DNA of 64,000 nt, taken from NCBI GenBank assembly GCA_964410675.1, contig CAYPIB010000003.1:1-64000 (forward strand), given 5' to 3'. The DNA is from RGIG3040 sp964410675. Lineage in GTDB: Bacteria; Bacillota; Clostridia; Lachnospirales; Lachnospiraceae. The translations under genes and the position numbers were made by a program. The notes below the pieces were generated by a model that was not told the DNA's origin, searched no databases, and saw only the letters and a list, made by a program, of their open reading frames with translations. Numbering within the stretch: the first letter of the stretch is position 1; each line of letters begins with the position of its first letter. Below are positions 8,252 through 17,121 of this stretch, piece by piece.

Positions 8252-8284
8252 AATTTGACATACTTATTAATTTTAGGAAATTAA

Positions 8285-8653
8285 TTATTTTAGTCTCTCT
8301 TTTAAGTTTGAAATTTCATCATCTGTAATAACATTATCTTCGCAAAGGCTCATAACAAAACCAACGCCATCACCTTTTTCCCAGAACTTGATGTATCTTT
8401 TCATAACTCTTTTTTTGTAATCTCTCTCTTTTACAAGTGTCTGGTAAAAAAAGTATCTTCCTTTACGATAAGAACTTAAAAATCCTTTTCTTACTAGACG
8501 GCATAAAAACGTTGATACAGTTTGTGGTTTCCAATCCTTACCATAATCTGCATTTACAAACTTGGTTACATCGGATAGCGTAAGTTCAACCGGACTATCC
8601 CAAATGCATTTCATTACTACTTGTTCACTTTCAGTTAAATAGATTTCTTCCAT
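8285..8653 (-). CDS. BlaI/MecI/CopY-family repressor
   Basis: A 122-residue winged-helix repressor of the BlaI/MecI/CopY (penicillinase repressor) family. LTLSDVTKFV and WKPQTVSTFLCRLVRKGFL form the helix-turn-helix, and GRYFFYQTLV the wing; the C-terminal half is the dimerisation helix pair cut by the partner sensor protease in BlaR/BlaI systems. No BlaR-like protease or beta-lactamase lies nearby, so the signal and target are unknown. ATG 8653 is preferred over the in-frame ATG 8674 because AAGGAGGT lies five bases upstream. I could not find a clear TACA-type operator upstream. Confidence 0.87.
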   Translation of the reverse strand: MEEIYLTESEQVVMKCIWDSPVELTLSDVTKFVNADYGKDWKPQTVSTFLCRLVRKGFLSSYRKGRYFFYQTLVKERDYKKRVMKRYIKFWEKGDGVGFVMSLCEDNVITDDEISNLKERLK

Positions 8654-8674
8654 TTGTACCTCCTTTTCTTTCAT

Positions 8675-9056
8675 TCACCTAAACATTTTCATTTGTAATA
8701 CTATAATTTCCTAAAAATAATATTGCAAAGAACACCTTACTTAATTGAATCGTATTCTTATGTGCCTAATTATATCATCAAATTTGTAGATAAACAATAC
8801 TATAATTATTAGTTTTATCTTTATTTGTTGACATAATTAGATTTATTATTGCTATTTATTATAGTAAAATCCATATTGTGAATAAATATTTTTACTTTTT
8901 AGTATCTGAATCTTATTATACTAAATTTTTAATCATTTGTCTACAATTTTTTTTAGTTTTTCTAAAATATTTTTCCTTTATTTAGATATTGTTTATTTTA
9001 ATTTAAGTTTTATTAAAATTCTCTAATTTTATAGTAAATTAGTACTATTTTTGATG
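8675..9056. other. AT-rich intergenic region without a gene
   Basis: About 380 bases of very AT-rich sequence between two minus-strand regulator genes. Repeated motifs such as TATAATTATTAG and ATTATAGTA suggest promoter-like patches for the BlaI-type gene, but no open frame with a ribosome site, no strong hairpin and no clear operator is visible. Confidence 0.6.
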
Positions 9057-9431
9057 CTAATTGTTAAATTCTTCCACTTGCTTGATAAAACTTTTAATTC
9101 CTTTATATACCTGTTCACTAAGAAAATGTTCCATCTGGCATGCATCCACTTCAGCAATCTCTTTTGATACGTCTGTTGTCATCATCAAAAAACGTGTAAT
9201 GGTTTCATGTCTGTCTAAAATCGCCTTAGCTTTTTTCATACCTTTCTTCGTAAAAATAAGGATACCCTTATTTATTTCCAGCAATCCATTTTCCTCTAGC
9301 AAATGAATGGCACGGCTAACACTTGGCTTCGAAAAACCAAGTGCATTCGCAACATCAATTGCATGCACTTCCATACCCTTTTGTTGTAATATTAGAATTG
9401 TCTCAAGATAATTTTCTGCTGACTCGTTCAT
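9057..9431 (-). CDS. DtxR/MntR-family metal-dependent regulator
   Basis: A 124-residue regulator with an N-terminal winged helix (NYLETILIL, VANALGFSKPSVSRAI) and a metal-binding dimerisation region. The C98-x2-E101-H102 cluster (DACQMEHFLSE) aligns with the C-x-x-E-H ligands of DtxR, and His75 with the other site. The SH3-like C-terminal domain of long DtxR proteins is absent, as in MntR. It probably represses iron or manganese uptake genes, none of which is in the window. It ends a long run of minus-strand genes; the HIT gene lies 46 bases upstream. Confidence 0.88.
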   Translation of the reverse strand: MNESAENYLETILILQQKGMEVHAIDVANALGFSKPSVSRAIHLLEENGLLEINKGILIFTKKGMKKAKAILDRHETITRFLMMTTDVSKEIAEVDACQMEHFLSEQVYKGIKSFIKQVEEFNN

Positions 9432-9477
9432 TCGTATTCTCCCTTTTCACTTATATTCTTTTGTTATATCTAATTTT

Positions 9478-9891
9478 TTATTTTGTGATAATTAAATTCA
9501 TTATCTCTTCCAACTCTTCTTGACTTGGAGCAGCCGGATTCCACCCGATTGTTTGATTATCATTTTTATAGCGGGGAATTAAATGTAAATGGAAATGAAA
9601 CACAGTCTGGCCGGCAGCTTCACCATTATTTTGAATTAAATTAAAACCATCACAATTTAATTTCTTTATCATATGTGCGCCTATTTTCCTTGCAAGTATC
9701 ATTGCTTTCGCAGCGGTTTCTTCCGGAAGCTCAAATAAGTCCTTTGAATGCTGTTTAGGTAAAATCAGAGCATGTCCTTTTGTCGCTGGTCCTAAATCCA
9801 ATATGACTCTAAATTCATCATCCTCAAAGATTGTTTTAGAAGGAATTTCTCCATTTGCAATTTTACAAAATATACATGTTTCATCCATCAT
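9478..9891 (-). CDS. HIT-family nucleotide hydrolase
   Basis: A 137-residue protein of the histidine-triad superfamily (Hint/HinT branch), which hydrolyses AMP-linked phosphoramidates or related nucleotides. The catalytic triad H99-F-H101-L-H103 is intact, and the N-terminal C6-x2-C9 with a conserved His (KQHSKDL) forms the usual structural zinc site. AAAGGAG precedes the ATG. It sits 12 bases downstream of the flavodoxin-SCP2 gene and is likely co-transcribed; no substrate can be inferred from context. Confidence 0.93.
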   Translation of the reverse strand: MMDETCIFCKIANGEIPSKTIFEDDEFRVILDLGPATKGHALILPKQHSKDLFELPEETAAKAMILARKIGAHMIKKLNCDGFNLIQNNGEAAGQTVFHFHLHLIPRYKNDNQTIGWNPAAPSQEELEEIMNLIITK

Positions 9892-9903
9892 TTTTGTCTC
9901 CTT

Positions 9904-10914
9904 TTATAAAATACTACTTTCTGATTGAAACGCAAACACCTGATCGAGCATGCGCATAGTTTTAAATTCACCTTTCATTTTCATATTTCCGCCCATAAAT
10001 GCCCGCTGAAAGGTCATACGACCGGAAATTATTTCATTTAGTACGTCTGCATTAATATGAATATCTACATCTGTTTGATCCAAATCTCCATAAAAGCACT
10101 CTAGCTTGCCATTGACAATTTTAATACTTAATGGATTTTTCTTGTTTTCAATAAAAAATTGATAAGCTGCATTTATATCAGCTTGATGTTTATAACATTT
10201 AATAAAATCCTGTACAAATTCCGTTTTTTCTTCTGTATCCTTTATATCCAGAATTGCTTTAAAATGATTTGTTAACTCTTCAATATCTTCTTTCTGCTTT
10301 TGAACATAACTTTCATTCGCCGCATATTTTGATAATTGTTCCGTTTCCTGTGGGGTTAAATCGGCATTTTTATGCACTCCCACCACACGGCTGACTTCCT
10401 GATTGCTGGCCGGAAAGCTTCCCCTTTTTTGCTGCACAGTACGGTATAAATTTTCAGCCTTCTTCTCGATTACATCCCGATATTCTAAATTGGCCTCGAG
10501 CTCTTTAATATCACGAATATAGCCGCATATACCGCTGCAAGGTCTTCCGCCTAAAATTTCCCATGCTGTACAAAGATTTAACTTGCCCTCTCTCTCCCCA
10601 TAAGTTGAGCTCATAACAATTGGACTCATATATATTTTAGTAATTTTTTCCTTATCTCCATAAAGCCAGCATGCGTCCAAAAACATCTGCATATAACCAC
10701 CAACGCCATACCATTCAACTGTTGACGCTAATATAATACCATCAGCATCTTTTAAGGTATTCGGTAATACTGTAATTTCATTTTTTAATTCATGCAGATT
10801 AAAGCGTTCTACTTTAACATTTAACTCCTCAAGAACGGCCTGCATTAGATTTATTACATATAAAGTAGGATCATCAATGAGGCCCCTGCCCCCATAATAA
10901 ATATTAATTTTCAT
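9904..10914 (-). CDS. Flavodoxin-like oxidoreductase fused to SCP2 lipid-binding domain
   Basis: A 336-residue cytoplasmic fusion. Residues 1-165 resemble NAD(P)H-quinone/FMN reductases of the flavodoxin fold: an early beta strand with GGRGLIDDPT and a DADGIILASTVEWYGVGG flavin-proximal loop. Residues 230-330 resemble the SCP2 sterol-carrier fold (LSIKIVNGKLECFYG, DVDIHINADVLNEIISGRMTFQRAFM, GNMKMKGEF), usually a pocket for lipids or acyl-CoA. The pairing suggests redox chemistry on a hydrophobic substrate, which is inference. Its ribosome site AAAGGAAGG lies inside the last codons of the rhomboid gene, three bases apart, so they form one operon. Confidence 0.8.
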   Translation of the reverse strand: MKINIYYGGRGLIDDPTLYVINLMQAVLEELNVKVERFNLHELKNEITVLPNTLKDADGIILASTVEWYGVGGYMQMFLDACWLYGDKEKITKIYMSPIVMSSTYGEREGKLNLCTAWEILGGRPCSGICGYIRDIKELEANLEYRDVIEKKAENLYRTVQQKRGSFPASNQEVSRVVGVHKNADLTPQETEQLSKYAANESYVQKQKEDIEELTNHFKAILDIKDTEEKTEFVQDFIKCYKHQADINAAYQFFIENKKNPLSIKIVNGKLECFYGDLDQTDVDIHINADVLNEIISGRMTFQRAFMGGNMKMKGEFKTMRMLDQVFAFQSESSIL

Positions 10915-10917
10915 TGC

Positions 10918-11967
10918 TTACCTTCCTTTCGCTTCATTCATATCCCCTTTTTTACGGTATAGAAAAATTGCTAATATAAACCCGCTGACCAGCCCGCCTA
11001 AATGTGCCATATTATCAATATTAGAGCTTCTCAAGCCTAAATAAATGGAAGCGATGATATAAAATAGAATTCTTCCTACACTCATTGACTCCAGTCTTCC
11101 TTTATTACGAATAAGAATGAAGAGAAGAGCACCAATCATTCCAAATATTGCTCCGCTCGCACCAAGAGAACCCACGGTATCATTCACTATATAATTTAAA
11201 TAAAGTGAGGCCATGCTTCCTCCAATTCCCGCAAAGATGTACATAATCAAATATTTTATATGCCCCATCGCCTTTTCTACCATTTCACCCAAAACATAAA
11301 GTACCAGCATATTGCTCAAAATATGCTCCATGTCTGCATGAAGGAACATCGCGGTAAGCACTCGATACCATTGCCCATTTTGCAGCACACTCACAATATC
11401 AACTGTACCTTGGTCATATATCAAATCACCTGCAAAGATACAAGCTATAAATATTATAGCATTGATAATAACTAAAGAGATATTAACAAATGGCATTTCT
11501 TTAAAATTTTTATATTTCTTTGTTTCGACCAGCTCTGCTTCTTCCTCATCTGGTTCCTTCAATATAATTGGATTTTTTAAAAACTGTTCAATTTTACTTT
11601 TCATTCCATAAAAATCTTCAACGCTTTTTTCTGGAACAATAATTGATGGTTCACTTTTTAAAACAATCCAACTAAAAGCATTGCCTTCGCAATATGGCAG
11701 TGCTTCTTCTATTATATTTATTCCTATTAAGCTTAAGGAATGTACTTCATAGGAATTGCCTGACTTAAATTTTATTTCTGTTTCATCAATTATCCTTTTA
11801 AACTCTTCCGGTGACAAATAAGTATAATTAGCTAAATCCAAAATATAAATAACATTAACAAAAGCACTTTCGACCCGAAAAAAAATAGCAAATCCCGGTA
11901 GATTAATACTAAGCCTTTGGTAGCCCTCCTGTCGTAAAAAATAGCTCATTGTTTCAACCATCTGCAA
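10918..11967 (-). CDS. Rhomboid intramembrane serine protease
   Basis: An intramembrane protease that cuts transmembrane helices of client proteins. It has 349 residues: a 160-residue cytoplasmic N-terminal domain, then six membrane helices with the catalytic Ser271 (GSLGASGAIFG) and His322 (NMAHLGG), and the L1/TM2 motif HADMEHILSNM. The start is a TTG five bases after GGAAGG; ATG 11961 is the alternative. It is followed directly by the flavodoxin-SCP2 gene and preceded by the FHA protein of the Tad locus, so it may belong to the pilus transcription unit. Confidence 0.9.
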   Translation of the reverse strand: MQMVETMSYFLRQEGYQRLSINLPGFAIFFRVESAFVNVIYILDLANYTYLSPEEFKRIIDETEIKFKSGNSYEVHSLSLIGINIIEEALPYCEGNAFSWIVLKSEPSIIVPEKSVEDFYGMKSKIEQFLKNPIILKEPDEEEAELVETKKYKNFKEMPFVNISLVIINAIIFIACIFAGDLIYDQGTVDIVSVLQNGQWYRVLTAMFLHADMEHILSNMLVLYVLGEMVEKAMGHIKYLIMYIFAGIGGSMASLYLNYIVNDTVGSLGASGAIFGMIGALLFILIRNKGRLESMSVGRILFYIIASIYLGLRSSNIDNMAHLGGLVSGFILAIFLYRKKGDMNEAKGR

Positions 11968-12048
11968 TGTTTCCTTCCTATTATATGTTATTCACATTTC
12001 TTTGAATAAACATACTTGTAAAAAGGTTATCATTTCTTTTATCAAGTG

Positions 12049-13434
12049 TCAATGATAGGTAAAGCTAACTTTTCCAAAAGTTATTTCATCCTCTGCTGTT
12101 AAAGGAACTAGTTCATTTGCTTCTAAAGCAATACCATTTTTATAAGTACCATTGGTCGAATTCAAGTCTTGCAAATATACAATATCAGTATTGGTGTCAG
12201 GCATGATAAACTGTGCGTGAATTCGGCTAATTGATTTATCGTGAATGATTTGATCCACTTTCCCCGAAACCTTTCCAATTATGTATGGAAACTCTGTTAA
12301 CTGAATGTGTAATGGACTTTTAGATGAAAATTTCTTTGACTTTTCAACTAAGAGTCTCTCCTCTTTATACATATTTTCTTTTAAAAGAATGGTTTCCCCT
12401 ATTTGGGAATCCTCCCTCTCTCTGTTATTATCCTCTCCGCAATCTACATAACCGGCTGCACTTATTTCATAAAACTCCTGTTTCATTTTATCAGAGATCT
12501 TCCCATCAACATTGCTGTACTCTATTTTCTCCTTGTCCAATATTTTTTTATATATCCATAACAGCAAAAATCCAATTGTTCCAAATAAAATAATTCCGGC
12601 TGCCAAAATACGATCCTGTGTTCCAAAAAATTGTTCCAGACTAAAATCAGCTTGCTTGTAGCAACAATATAAATTATATAGTAAATATGTGAATCCTCCG
12701 ATAATACAAACAAAAAAGCAAATAACCGGAATTTTGCTTATCTTTTTTTGTTCGGCAGCTTCTTCTGTTTCTTCCTGCATAGTCTCCAAATCATGCGTAT
12801 AATTTTCAATATTATTTTTATCTTCTCGCTCATCTGATAACAAGTCTTCTTCCTTTTTTACACTATTTGAACTGCTGTTAATTTGGATTTGCTGAGAACA
12901 AAATTCCTCAATAATAGACATAAAAGAAAAATTTTCTTCCCTCGTTGAACGATAAAACTGATATCCGATTGCAACAGCTGTCTCATCTTCATGATTTAAA
13001 TGATTGAGTAAGTATTCGGATAATTCCCTAATCGCTATATGAATCGGTTTGTCTTGAAAAGGATAAAAACACAAAAACAGTTTACCTGTAGCAGCATGAA
13101 TATACATATATTCCGGATTTATAATAACAGCATCTGCACACAATAGATAATTTTCCATTTGCTCCAGCGCACTTTTTATACCAATTAATATTTGTAAAAT
13201 ATCTTCTGCTTCCATTTCCTTTTTTTCAAAGATACATTTTATTGTCTGCTTACCACTTATATTATAATAAATTTGATTTTCACCATTAAAATTACAGATT
13301 TGGATATCTAGAAAATGATCAATTTTATTCTCTTTAATCATTTTTAACTGATAATATTGGCTACCTTCCATAGGCAGTTCATCGAGTATTAAGTAAGTTG
13401 AACTGCTTTCCCGCTTATAAATTGGATTCATCAT
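12049..13434 (-). CDS. DUF6382-FHA membrane protein of the Tad locus
   Basis: A 461-residue protein. Residues 1-180 match the pattern of DUF6382, found with FHA domains in Clostridia. An acidic linker (195-230) leads to two membrane helices (about 234-256 and 274-296), then a cytoplasmic C-terminal FHA domain with the phosphothreonine-recognition motifs YIIGK, SISRIHAQF and LNSTNGTYKNG. FHA domains bind Thr-phosphorylated proteins, suggesting Ser/Thr-kinase control of the pilus machine. ATG 13434 follows GGAAAGGAAA; a longer frame from 13458 is less likely. The first codons overlap the end of the TadE-like gene. Confidence 0.82.
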   Translation of the reverse strand: MMNPIYKRESSSTYLILDELPMEGSQYYQLKMIKENKIDHFLDIQICNFNGENQIYYNISGKQTIKCIFEKKEMEAEDILQILIGIKSALEQMENYLLCADAVIINPEYMYIHAATGKLFLCFYPFQDKPIHIAIRELSEYLLNHLNHEDETAVAIGYQFYRSTREENFSFMSIIEEFCSQQIQINSSSNSVKKEEDLLSDEREDKNNIENYTHDLETMQEETEEAAEQKKISKIPVICFFVCIIGGFTYLLYNLYCCYKQADFSLEQFFGTQDRILAAGIILFGTIGFLLLWIYKKILDKEKIEYSNVDGKISDKMKQEFYEISAAGYVDCGEDNNREREDSQIGETILLKENMYKEERLLVEKSKKFSSKSPLHIQLTEFPYIIGKVSGKVDQIIHDKSISRIHAQFIMPDTNTDIVYLQDLNSTNGTYKNGIALEANELVPLTAEDEITFGKVSFTYH

Positions 13435-13912
13435 CAATTTCCTTTCCCTTATTTTCATTCCATAGATTTTTTATCTTTTTACAGTTTCTGATAAAGCTTA
13501 CCGGATGCAGCCTTTTGGCACTCTTTGTTACTGTAAAATTCCACGCATCCTGCCCTGTCAGTAAGCCCATACTACTTGTAAAGGGAACCTTTTGCATCAT
13601 ATTGTAAGTAACCGTAACCTTATTTTTATTTACTGAAATTTTTTCTTTATAACTGGCAATATTTAATTCTCTTTCTCTTAATAAGTCTATGCTTTGCTCT
13701 TTTGTATGCTTATATATTTCTTTATTTTCAATTGTTTCTTTCTGCGCTCCTCTAAGCGCACATGCATAAGTATCCTTAGTGAGTTCAGCTCTGTTATAGA
13801 GATAAAAACATAAGTAAAATAGAAATACGATTAAAAAACATATCATTGGCAGGATAATGCTGGCTTCAATGGTTGTACTGGCATTAATCCACAGTTTGTT
13901 TTTTTGTTTCAT
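13415..13912 (-). CDS. tadE: TadE-like pseudopilin
   Basis: A minor-pilin-like protein of 165 residues. The N-terminus (MKQKNKLWINASTTIEAS) carries the short basic leader and the S-T-T-I-E core that starts TadE-type pilins, with the characteristic Glu five residues into the hydrophobic helix, followed by ILPMICFLIVFLFYLCFYLY. The residue before the presumed cleavage site is Ala rather than Gly. The rest is a periplasm-side domain. The longer open frame upstream (to 14242) is not coding; AAAGGAG six bases before ATG 13912 sets the start. It follows the small prepilin peptidase gene by 50 bases. Confidence 0.82.
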   Translation of the reverse strand: MKQKNKLWINASTTIEASIILPMICFLIVFLFYLCFYLYNRAELTKDTYACALRGAQKETIENKEIYKHTKEQSIDLLRERELNIASYKEKISVNKNKVTVTYNMMQKVPFTSSMGLLTGQDAWNFTVTKSAKRLHPVSFIRNCKKIKNLWNENKGKEIDDESNL

Positions 13913-13962
13913 CTGGGGCTCCTTTGAGGATTTTTTATAATAAGTTCGCAAATGTCTATGTT

Positions 13963-14403
13963 TTAAAAGACAAGGCATAATATGGCGTATGCGGTGTAGA
14001 TAAAGGGAATTAAGGGGATGTTGGTCTTTTTGTTTTTTCTTCGTATTATGAGAAGGTAGATAGCTGCAAAGGAAGATAAAAAAAGTGCTGTTCCTAAAAG
14101 TAATAAGTTGGAATAGAAGTCTATGAAAATTCCTATAACAATAAAAATAAGTGCATCTCCTTTTCCGAGGGCATCTTTGCTCCAGAATGAAAAAAGTAAG
14201 AGGATACATCCTATTAGTACAGAGCAAACTACCCCTATCCACTGTTCAATTTCCAATTTTTTAATGCCTGCATTCCAAACGACTCCAATAACTCCCCATA
14301 TTATCGGCAATATAATTGGTATTTTTTTAAACTTTATATCAAAGTAGGTGGATATGGCTAAAAGGCTCATTATAAATGTTCTTTCATATAAAATATGTTC
14401 CAT
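13963..14403 (-). CDS. Small A24 prepilin peptidase-like protein
   Basis: A 146-residue membrane protein of the type IV prepilin peptidase (A24) family, without the N-methyltransferase domain. Two aspartates are in the expected places: Asp22 in TYFDIKFKKIP, and Asp83 in the GKGDAL motif (GxGD). It would cleave leader peptides of pilin or pseudopilin precursors at the membrane. A second A24 gene lies at the head of the same locus (21607-22134). ATG 14403 has GGAG eight bases upstream; the frame open to 14466 overlaps the preceding gene and is unlikely. Confidence 0.83.
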   Translation of the reverse strand: MEHILYERTFIMSLLAISTYFDIKFKKIPIILPIIWGVIGVVWNAGIKKLEIEQWIGVVCSVLIGCILLLFSFWSKDALGKGDALIFIVIGIFIDFYSNLLLLGTALFLSSFAAIYLLIIRRKNKKTNIPLIPFIYTAYAILCLVF

Positions 14404-14407
14404 ATAA

Positions 14408-15343
14408 TTAATCTCCGCAACGTTGGCAAGGTGTTCTATTTCCCACCTCACTGATTGGTACAGCATGTATGGTTCTCTTTAAACCGCTGCATTCTAATTT
14501 TCCATGATAGCTATTTCCATTGTTAGTTATGTAAACCTTATTGCCTGTAATTTTGCCGCATTTATCACATGCGGCATATTTTTCTCCATAATCATTTCTT
14601 TTTGAGGGTATCAATACTTTTTCAATGAGTGATATGGACAATCTCAAATGTGTGCAGTTACGATCTCGATGATAAGCTGATCCTGTCTCTGAAATATATA
14701 CCATATCTTCATTGGTATTATCGTTCTTAGTATTGTCATAACCGGTAAATGCCCTTATAACACACTGATTTGATGTCCAAAATTTTTGAAAGCCTATATA
14801 TGGCACAAAAGGGCTGATTTTATAAGTCGCTGCTAACTCTATTTTGTCTTCTTCCATAATTCGACTGAGACCATAATAAATTCCTTTACTGCCATTATTT
14901 ATATTTAATTTTTTTAAATTATCATCACCAATATAATCCTTTACCTGCTTTCGTATATATACCTCCGAAAAGGCGATAGACCCGATAAGCTGTGCAAGCT
15001 CCGGGATTTCTTTCTCATCTTTTACAGCATAGCCATACACTGCCAGCTCTCTCGCCGTTTGATGAAGTGCCGCATCCATTTCTATTTGAAGCCTCATAAT
15101 GTCAAAAAATGATAGAAGATTAATAACAAAGAATACAAAGACAGGTAAAGCAATTGCTGTTTCTATTGTAGTACTTCCTTTTATTGTTTTGTTAAGGAAA
15201 GGAGCATGACGGAAGATGTTTTCTTTACATATATTTAGAATTTTGCTGGTGTGTGTCTGAGATTTCCTGATGTGATTGATAGAATTGTTAATAAGATTTG
15301 TATGGCTTTTTTGAATGGATTTTATGAGATGTAAAAAAAACAT
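14408..15343 (-). CDS. TadE/TadG-like pseudopilin with duplicated Cys/His modules
   Basis: A 311-residue protein. After a long 56-residue basic leader comes G56-STTIE61-TAIALPVFVFFVINLLSFFD, a TadE-type pilin helix with Glu at position +5. The C-terminal 99 residues contain two copies of a module not usual for TadE: about 213-267 (VYISETGSAYHRDRNC, then CDKCG) and 268-311 (VYITNNGNSYHGKLEC, then CQRCGD). Each has Y-H-x4-C-x2-(H/G)-L followed by C-x2-C-G, suggesting small metal-binding or redox knobs outside the membrane. AAAGGAGG lies upstream. It is flanked by the DUF5702 gene and the small peptidase gene. Confidence 0.8.
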   Translation of the reverse strand: MFFLHLIKSIQKSHTNLINNSINHIRKSQTHTSKILNICKENIFRHAPFLNKTIKGSTTIETAIALPVFVFFVINLLSFFDIMRLQIEMDAALHQTARELAVYGYAVKDEKEIPELAQLIGSIAFSEVYIRKQVKDYIGDDNLKKLNINNGSKGIYYGLSRIMEEDKIELAATYKISPFVPYIGFQKFWTSNQCVIRAFTGYDNTKNDNTNEDMVYISETGSAYHRDRNCTHLRLSISLIEKVLIPSKRNDYGEKYAACDKCGKITGNKVYITNNGNSYHGKLECSGLKRTIHAVPISEVGNRTPCQRCGD

Positions 15344-15370
15344 CTTCTCTCATCCTCCTTTCCTTAAATT

Positions 15371-16861
15371 TTAAAAATAATAATATTCTCTGGTAATAGA
15401 ACCGGAATAACCATACCGGCTTTTCACTTTTATTTCCGCTTCAATATAATCAATACAACTATCCATCCGAAAGCTTCCATTACCCGGTGTTTTTCGGATA
15501 TCCATTTCGATTATATCCATCGCCCTAAAGATTGTCTTCTTTTCTTTGGCAGTACTTAAGAATAGCAAAAGATAATCTGAATAGCTGAGTCCATCTTGAT
15601 AAGCAAATAATGATTTCTTTTTCTTTACCCCATTTTCTAACGCGGTGGATTCTATGTTTTTATCTTGGATATCATTTTCAAATGAAAGCATTCCTTGTAA
15701 GCTATAATGCCAGGTTGAATCATTCTTAATGAGCGGTATCCTTTCTCCATTTAAAAGCTGCTTGACATCAAAAACACTTTCCGCATATGCCCAGGCAAAT
15801 ATAAGTGCTAATTTCACAAGTTCTGCAAGCTCCGGTATCATCATAACAGCGGATAGTGTAAGTGCAAATGCTTCTGCTTGTGCCATCTTTGCAGCATTAG
15901 AAAATAAATAGACGACATTTGCACTTTCTCTTAATAAGATCAAACGATTTACAACCCATTTCAAATTATCCATGTCATTATTTTTTCCTGCGAGAATATA
16001 TTCCATTTGATATTGAAGCTCCCCCTTATCAAGCGGATGTACATAATTTCCATATTTATCAAATAGATACGTATAAAAAAATAACTTGTCCATCGTCTTT
16101 GGCGGCTCCCGCTGACAAAGTCCATCTCCTTTTAGCGGTTCCCGCTCTGAAATATAATTTTTTAAATTTATGGCACTATTAGAAATTGGTTTATTACGAT
16201 CAATGACTAAAGATAATATTCCTCTTCCTCTAGCACCATTTACACTATCTGCAGGATTATCTAATGCAATATCCTGCCAATCTTCATTTTCCTCCCGCTG
16301 TTTGCTATTAAACTTATCAATGACCCCACTAATCTCGCTGTCATTTGCTTCTCTTTCAGATGCAATATCTTGATCAAAAAGCTTATTATCCCCTACGCTT
16401 TCTATTTGCCTTTTTAATTCTTTTATATAAGACAAACCATATTTATCTTTTATAAAGTCAATCGCCTGTCTTTTAAAAATAATCCCCTCTTCGTCTGTGG
16501 CAATGCTGTAATTTATAAGCGCTGTTTCTTCTACTTCTATACCAATTAAATTTCTTATAAAAATGTCCTGTTCCCCAATTACTGTTTTAAAATTATCACT
16601 TGCATATCCTTCAAAATGTTTGTTCACTTTATGTATTGAGCCCTGTCCGTTTCCATAAGAATTATCAATAAAAAAGAGGTCATATTGTTCTAAGAGAGCT
16701 CTGTTATATTCTGCAAATATAGAATATAGCGCTGCATCCATTGTGATTTCTGTTTTCATACGGATAGCACTGATTCTGCCTTCTTCCAAAACCGAAAGGA
16801 ATAGTGAGAGTACAATGGATAATAACAAAGCCAAATAAATAGTAATGGAACCTTTCTTCAC
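15371..16861 (-). CDS. DUF5702-type Tad-locus protein
   Basis: A 496-residue protein starting at GTG after GGAGGTTATATC. It opens with a pilin-like hydrophobic helix (MKKGSITIYLALLLSIVLSLFLS) followed by a long mostly polar exported domain, with a second hydrophobic stretch around 365-395 (MMIPELAELVKLALIFAWAY). This layout matches DUF5702 proteins that accompany Tad loci in Clostridia; they resemble TadG-type proteins but lack the von Willebrand motif, and no Glu+5 is seen. It is probably a minor pilus or anchoring component. Confidence 0.72.
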   Translation of the reverse strand: MKKGSITIYLALLLSIVLSLFLSVLEEGRISAIRMKTEITMDAALYSIFAEYNRALLEQYDLFFIDNSYGNGQGSIHKVNKHFEGYASDNFKTVIGEQDIFIRNLIGIEVEETALINYSIATDEEGIIFKRQAIDFIKDKYGLSYIKELKRQIESVGDNKLFDQDIASEREANDSEISGVIDKFNSKQREENEDWQDIALDNPADSVNGARGRGILSLVIDRNKPISNSAINLKNYISEREPLKGDGLCQREPPKTMDKLFFYTYLFDKYGNYVHPLDKGELQYQMEYILAGKNNDMDNLKWVVNRLILLRESANVVYLFSNAAKMAQAEAFALTLSAVMMIPELAELVKLALIFAWAYAESVFDVKQLLNGERIPLIKNDSTWHYSLQGMLSFENDIQDKNIESTALENGVKKKKSLFAYQDGLSYSDYLLLFLSTAKEKKTIFRAMDIIEMDIRKTPGNGSFRMDSCIDYIEAEIKVKSRYGYSGSITREYYYF

Positions 16862-16895
16862 GATATAACCTCCTTTTTTATATTAAATACTCCCA

Positions 16896-17072
16896 TTAAA
16901 TTTTATTGCTTTGATTTGTTATTGTTTTAAAAATACTATTTACCAGTTTTGTTAGTTGATTCTTGAATATAATTACAAGGCTAATTAATACAACTAAAAT
17001 CAAAATTATTTCGACAGTGCCTAATCCCTCCTCCTCTACTAAAAGCCGCCTGAACAAATTCTTTTTACTCAT
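16896..17072 (-). CDS. flp: Flp-type major pilin
   Basis: The main structural subunit of the Tad (type IVb) pilus: 58 residues. The basic/acidic leader MSKKNLFRRLLVEEEG ends at Gly16, and the mature pilin would begin L17-G-T-V-E21 with Glu at +5, then the hydrophobic helix IILILVVLISLVIIF and a short polar tail. It is the expected substrate of the locus A24 peptidase. ATG 17072 follows a GGGGGGAG ribosome site; the frame open upstream to 17117 is not used. TadC is 50 bases upstream. Confidence 0.92.
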   Translation of the reverse strand: MSKKNLFRRLLVEEEGLGTVEIILILVVLISLVIIFKNQLTKLVNSIFKTITNQSNKI

Positions 17073-17121
17073 ATATTTCTCCCCCCTTCCTATTTTTAAA
17101 ATTAGGTATTTACGCAATTTT

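Noticed and set aside
8675..9056. Operator or small gene in the AT-rich gap near the BlaI-type gene
   Set aside because: No TACA-N-TGTA dyad, ribosome site or conserved-looking frame could be supported.
13913..14242. Long upstream extension of the TadE-like frame
   Set aside because: The 110 extra residues are Cys/Arg/His-rich, typical of a shadow frame over the peptidase gene, and the real start has AAAGGAG six bases upstream.
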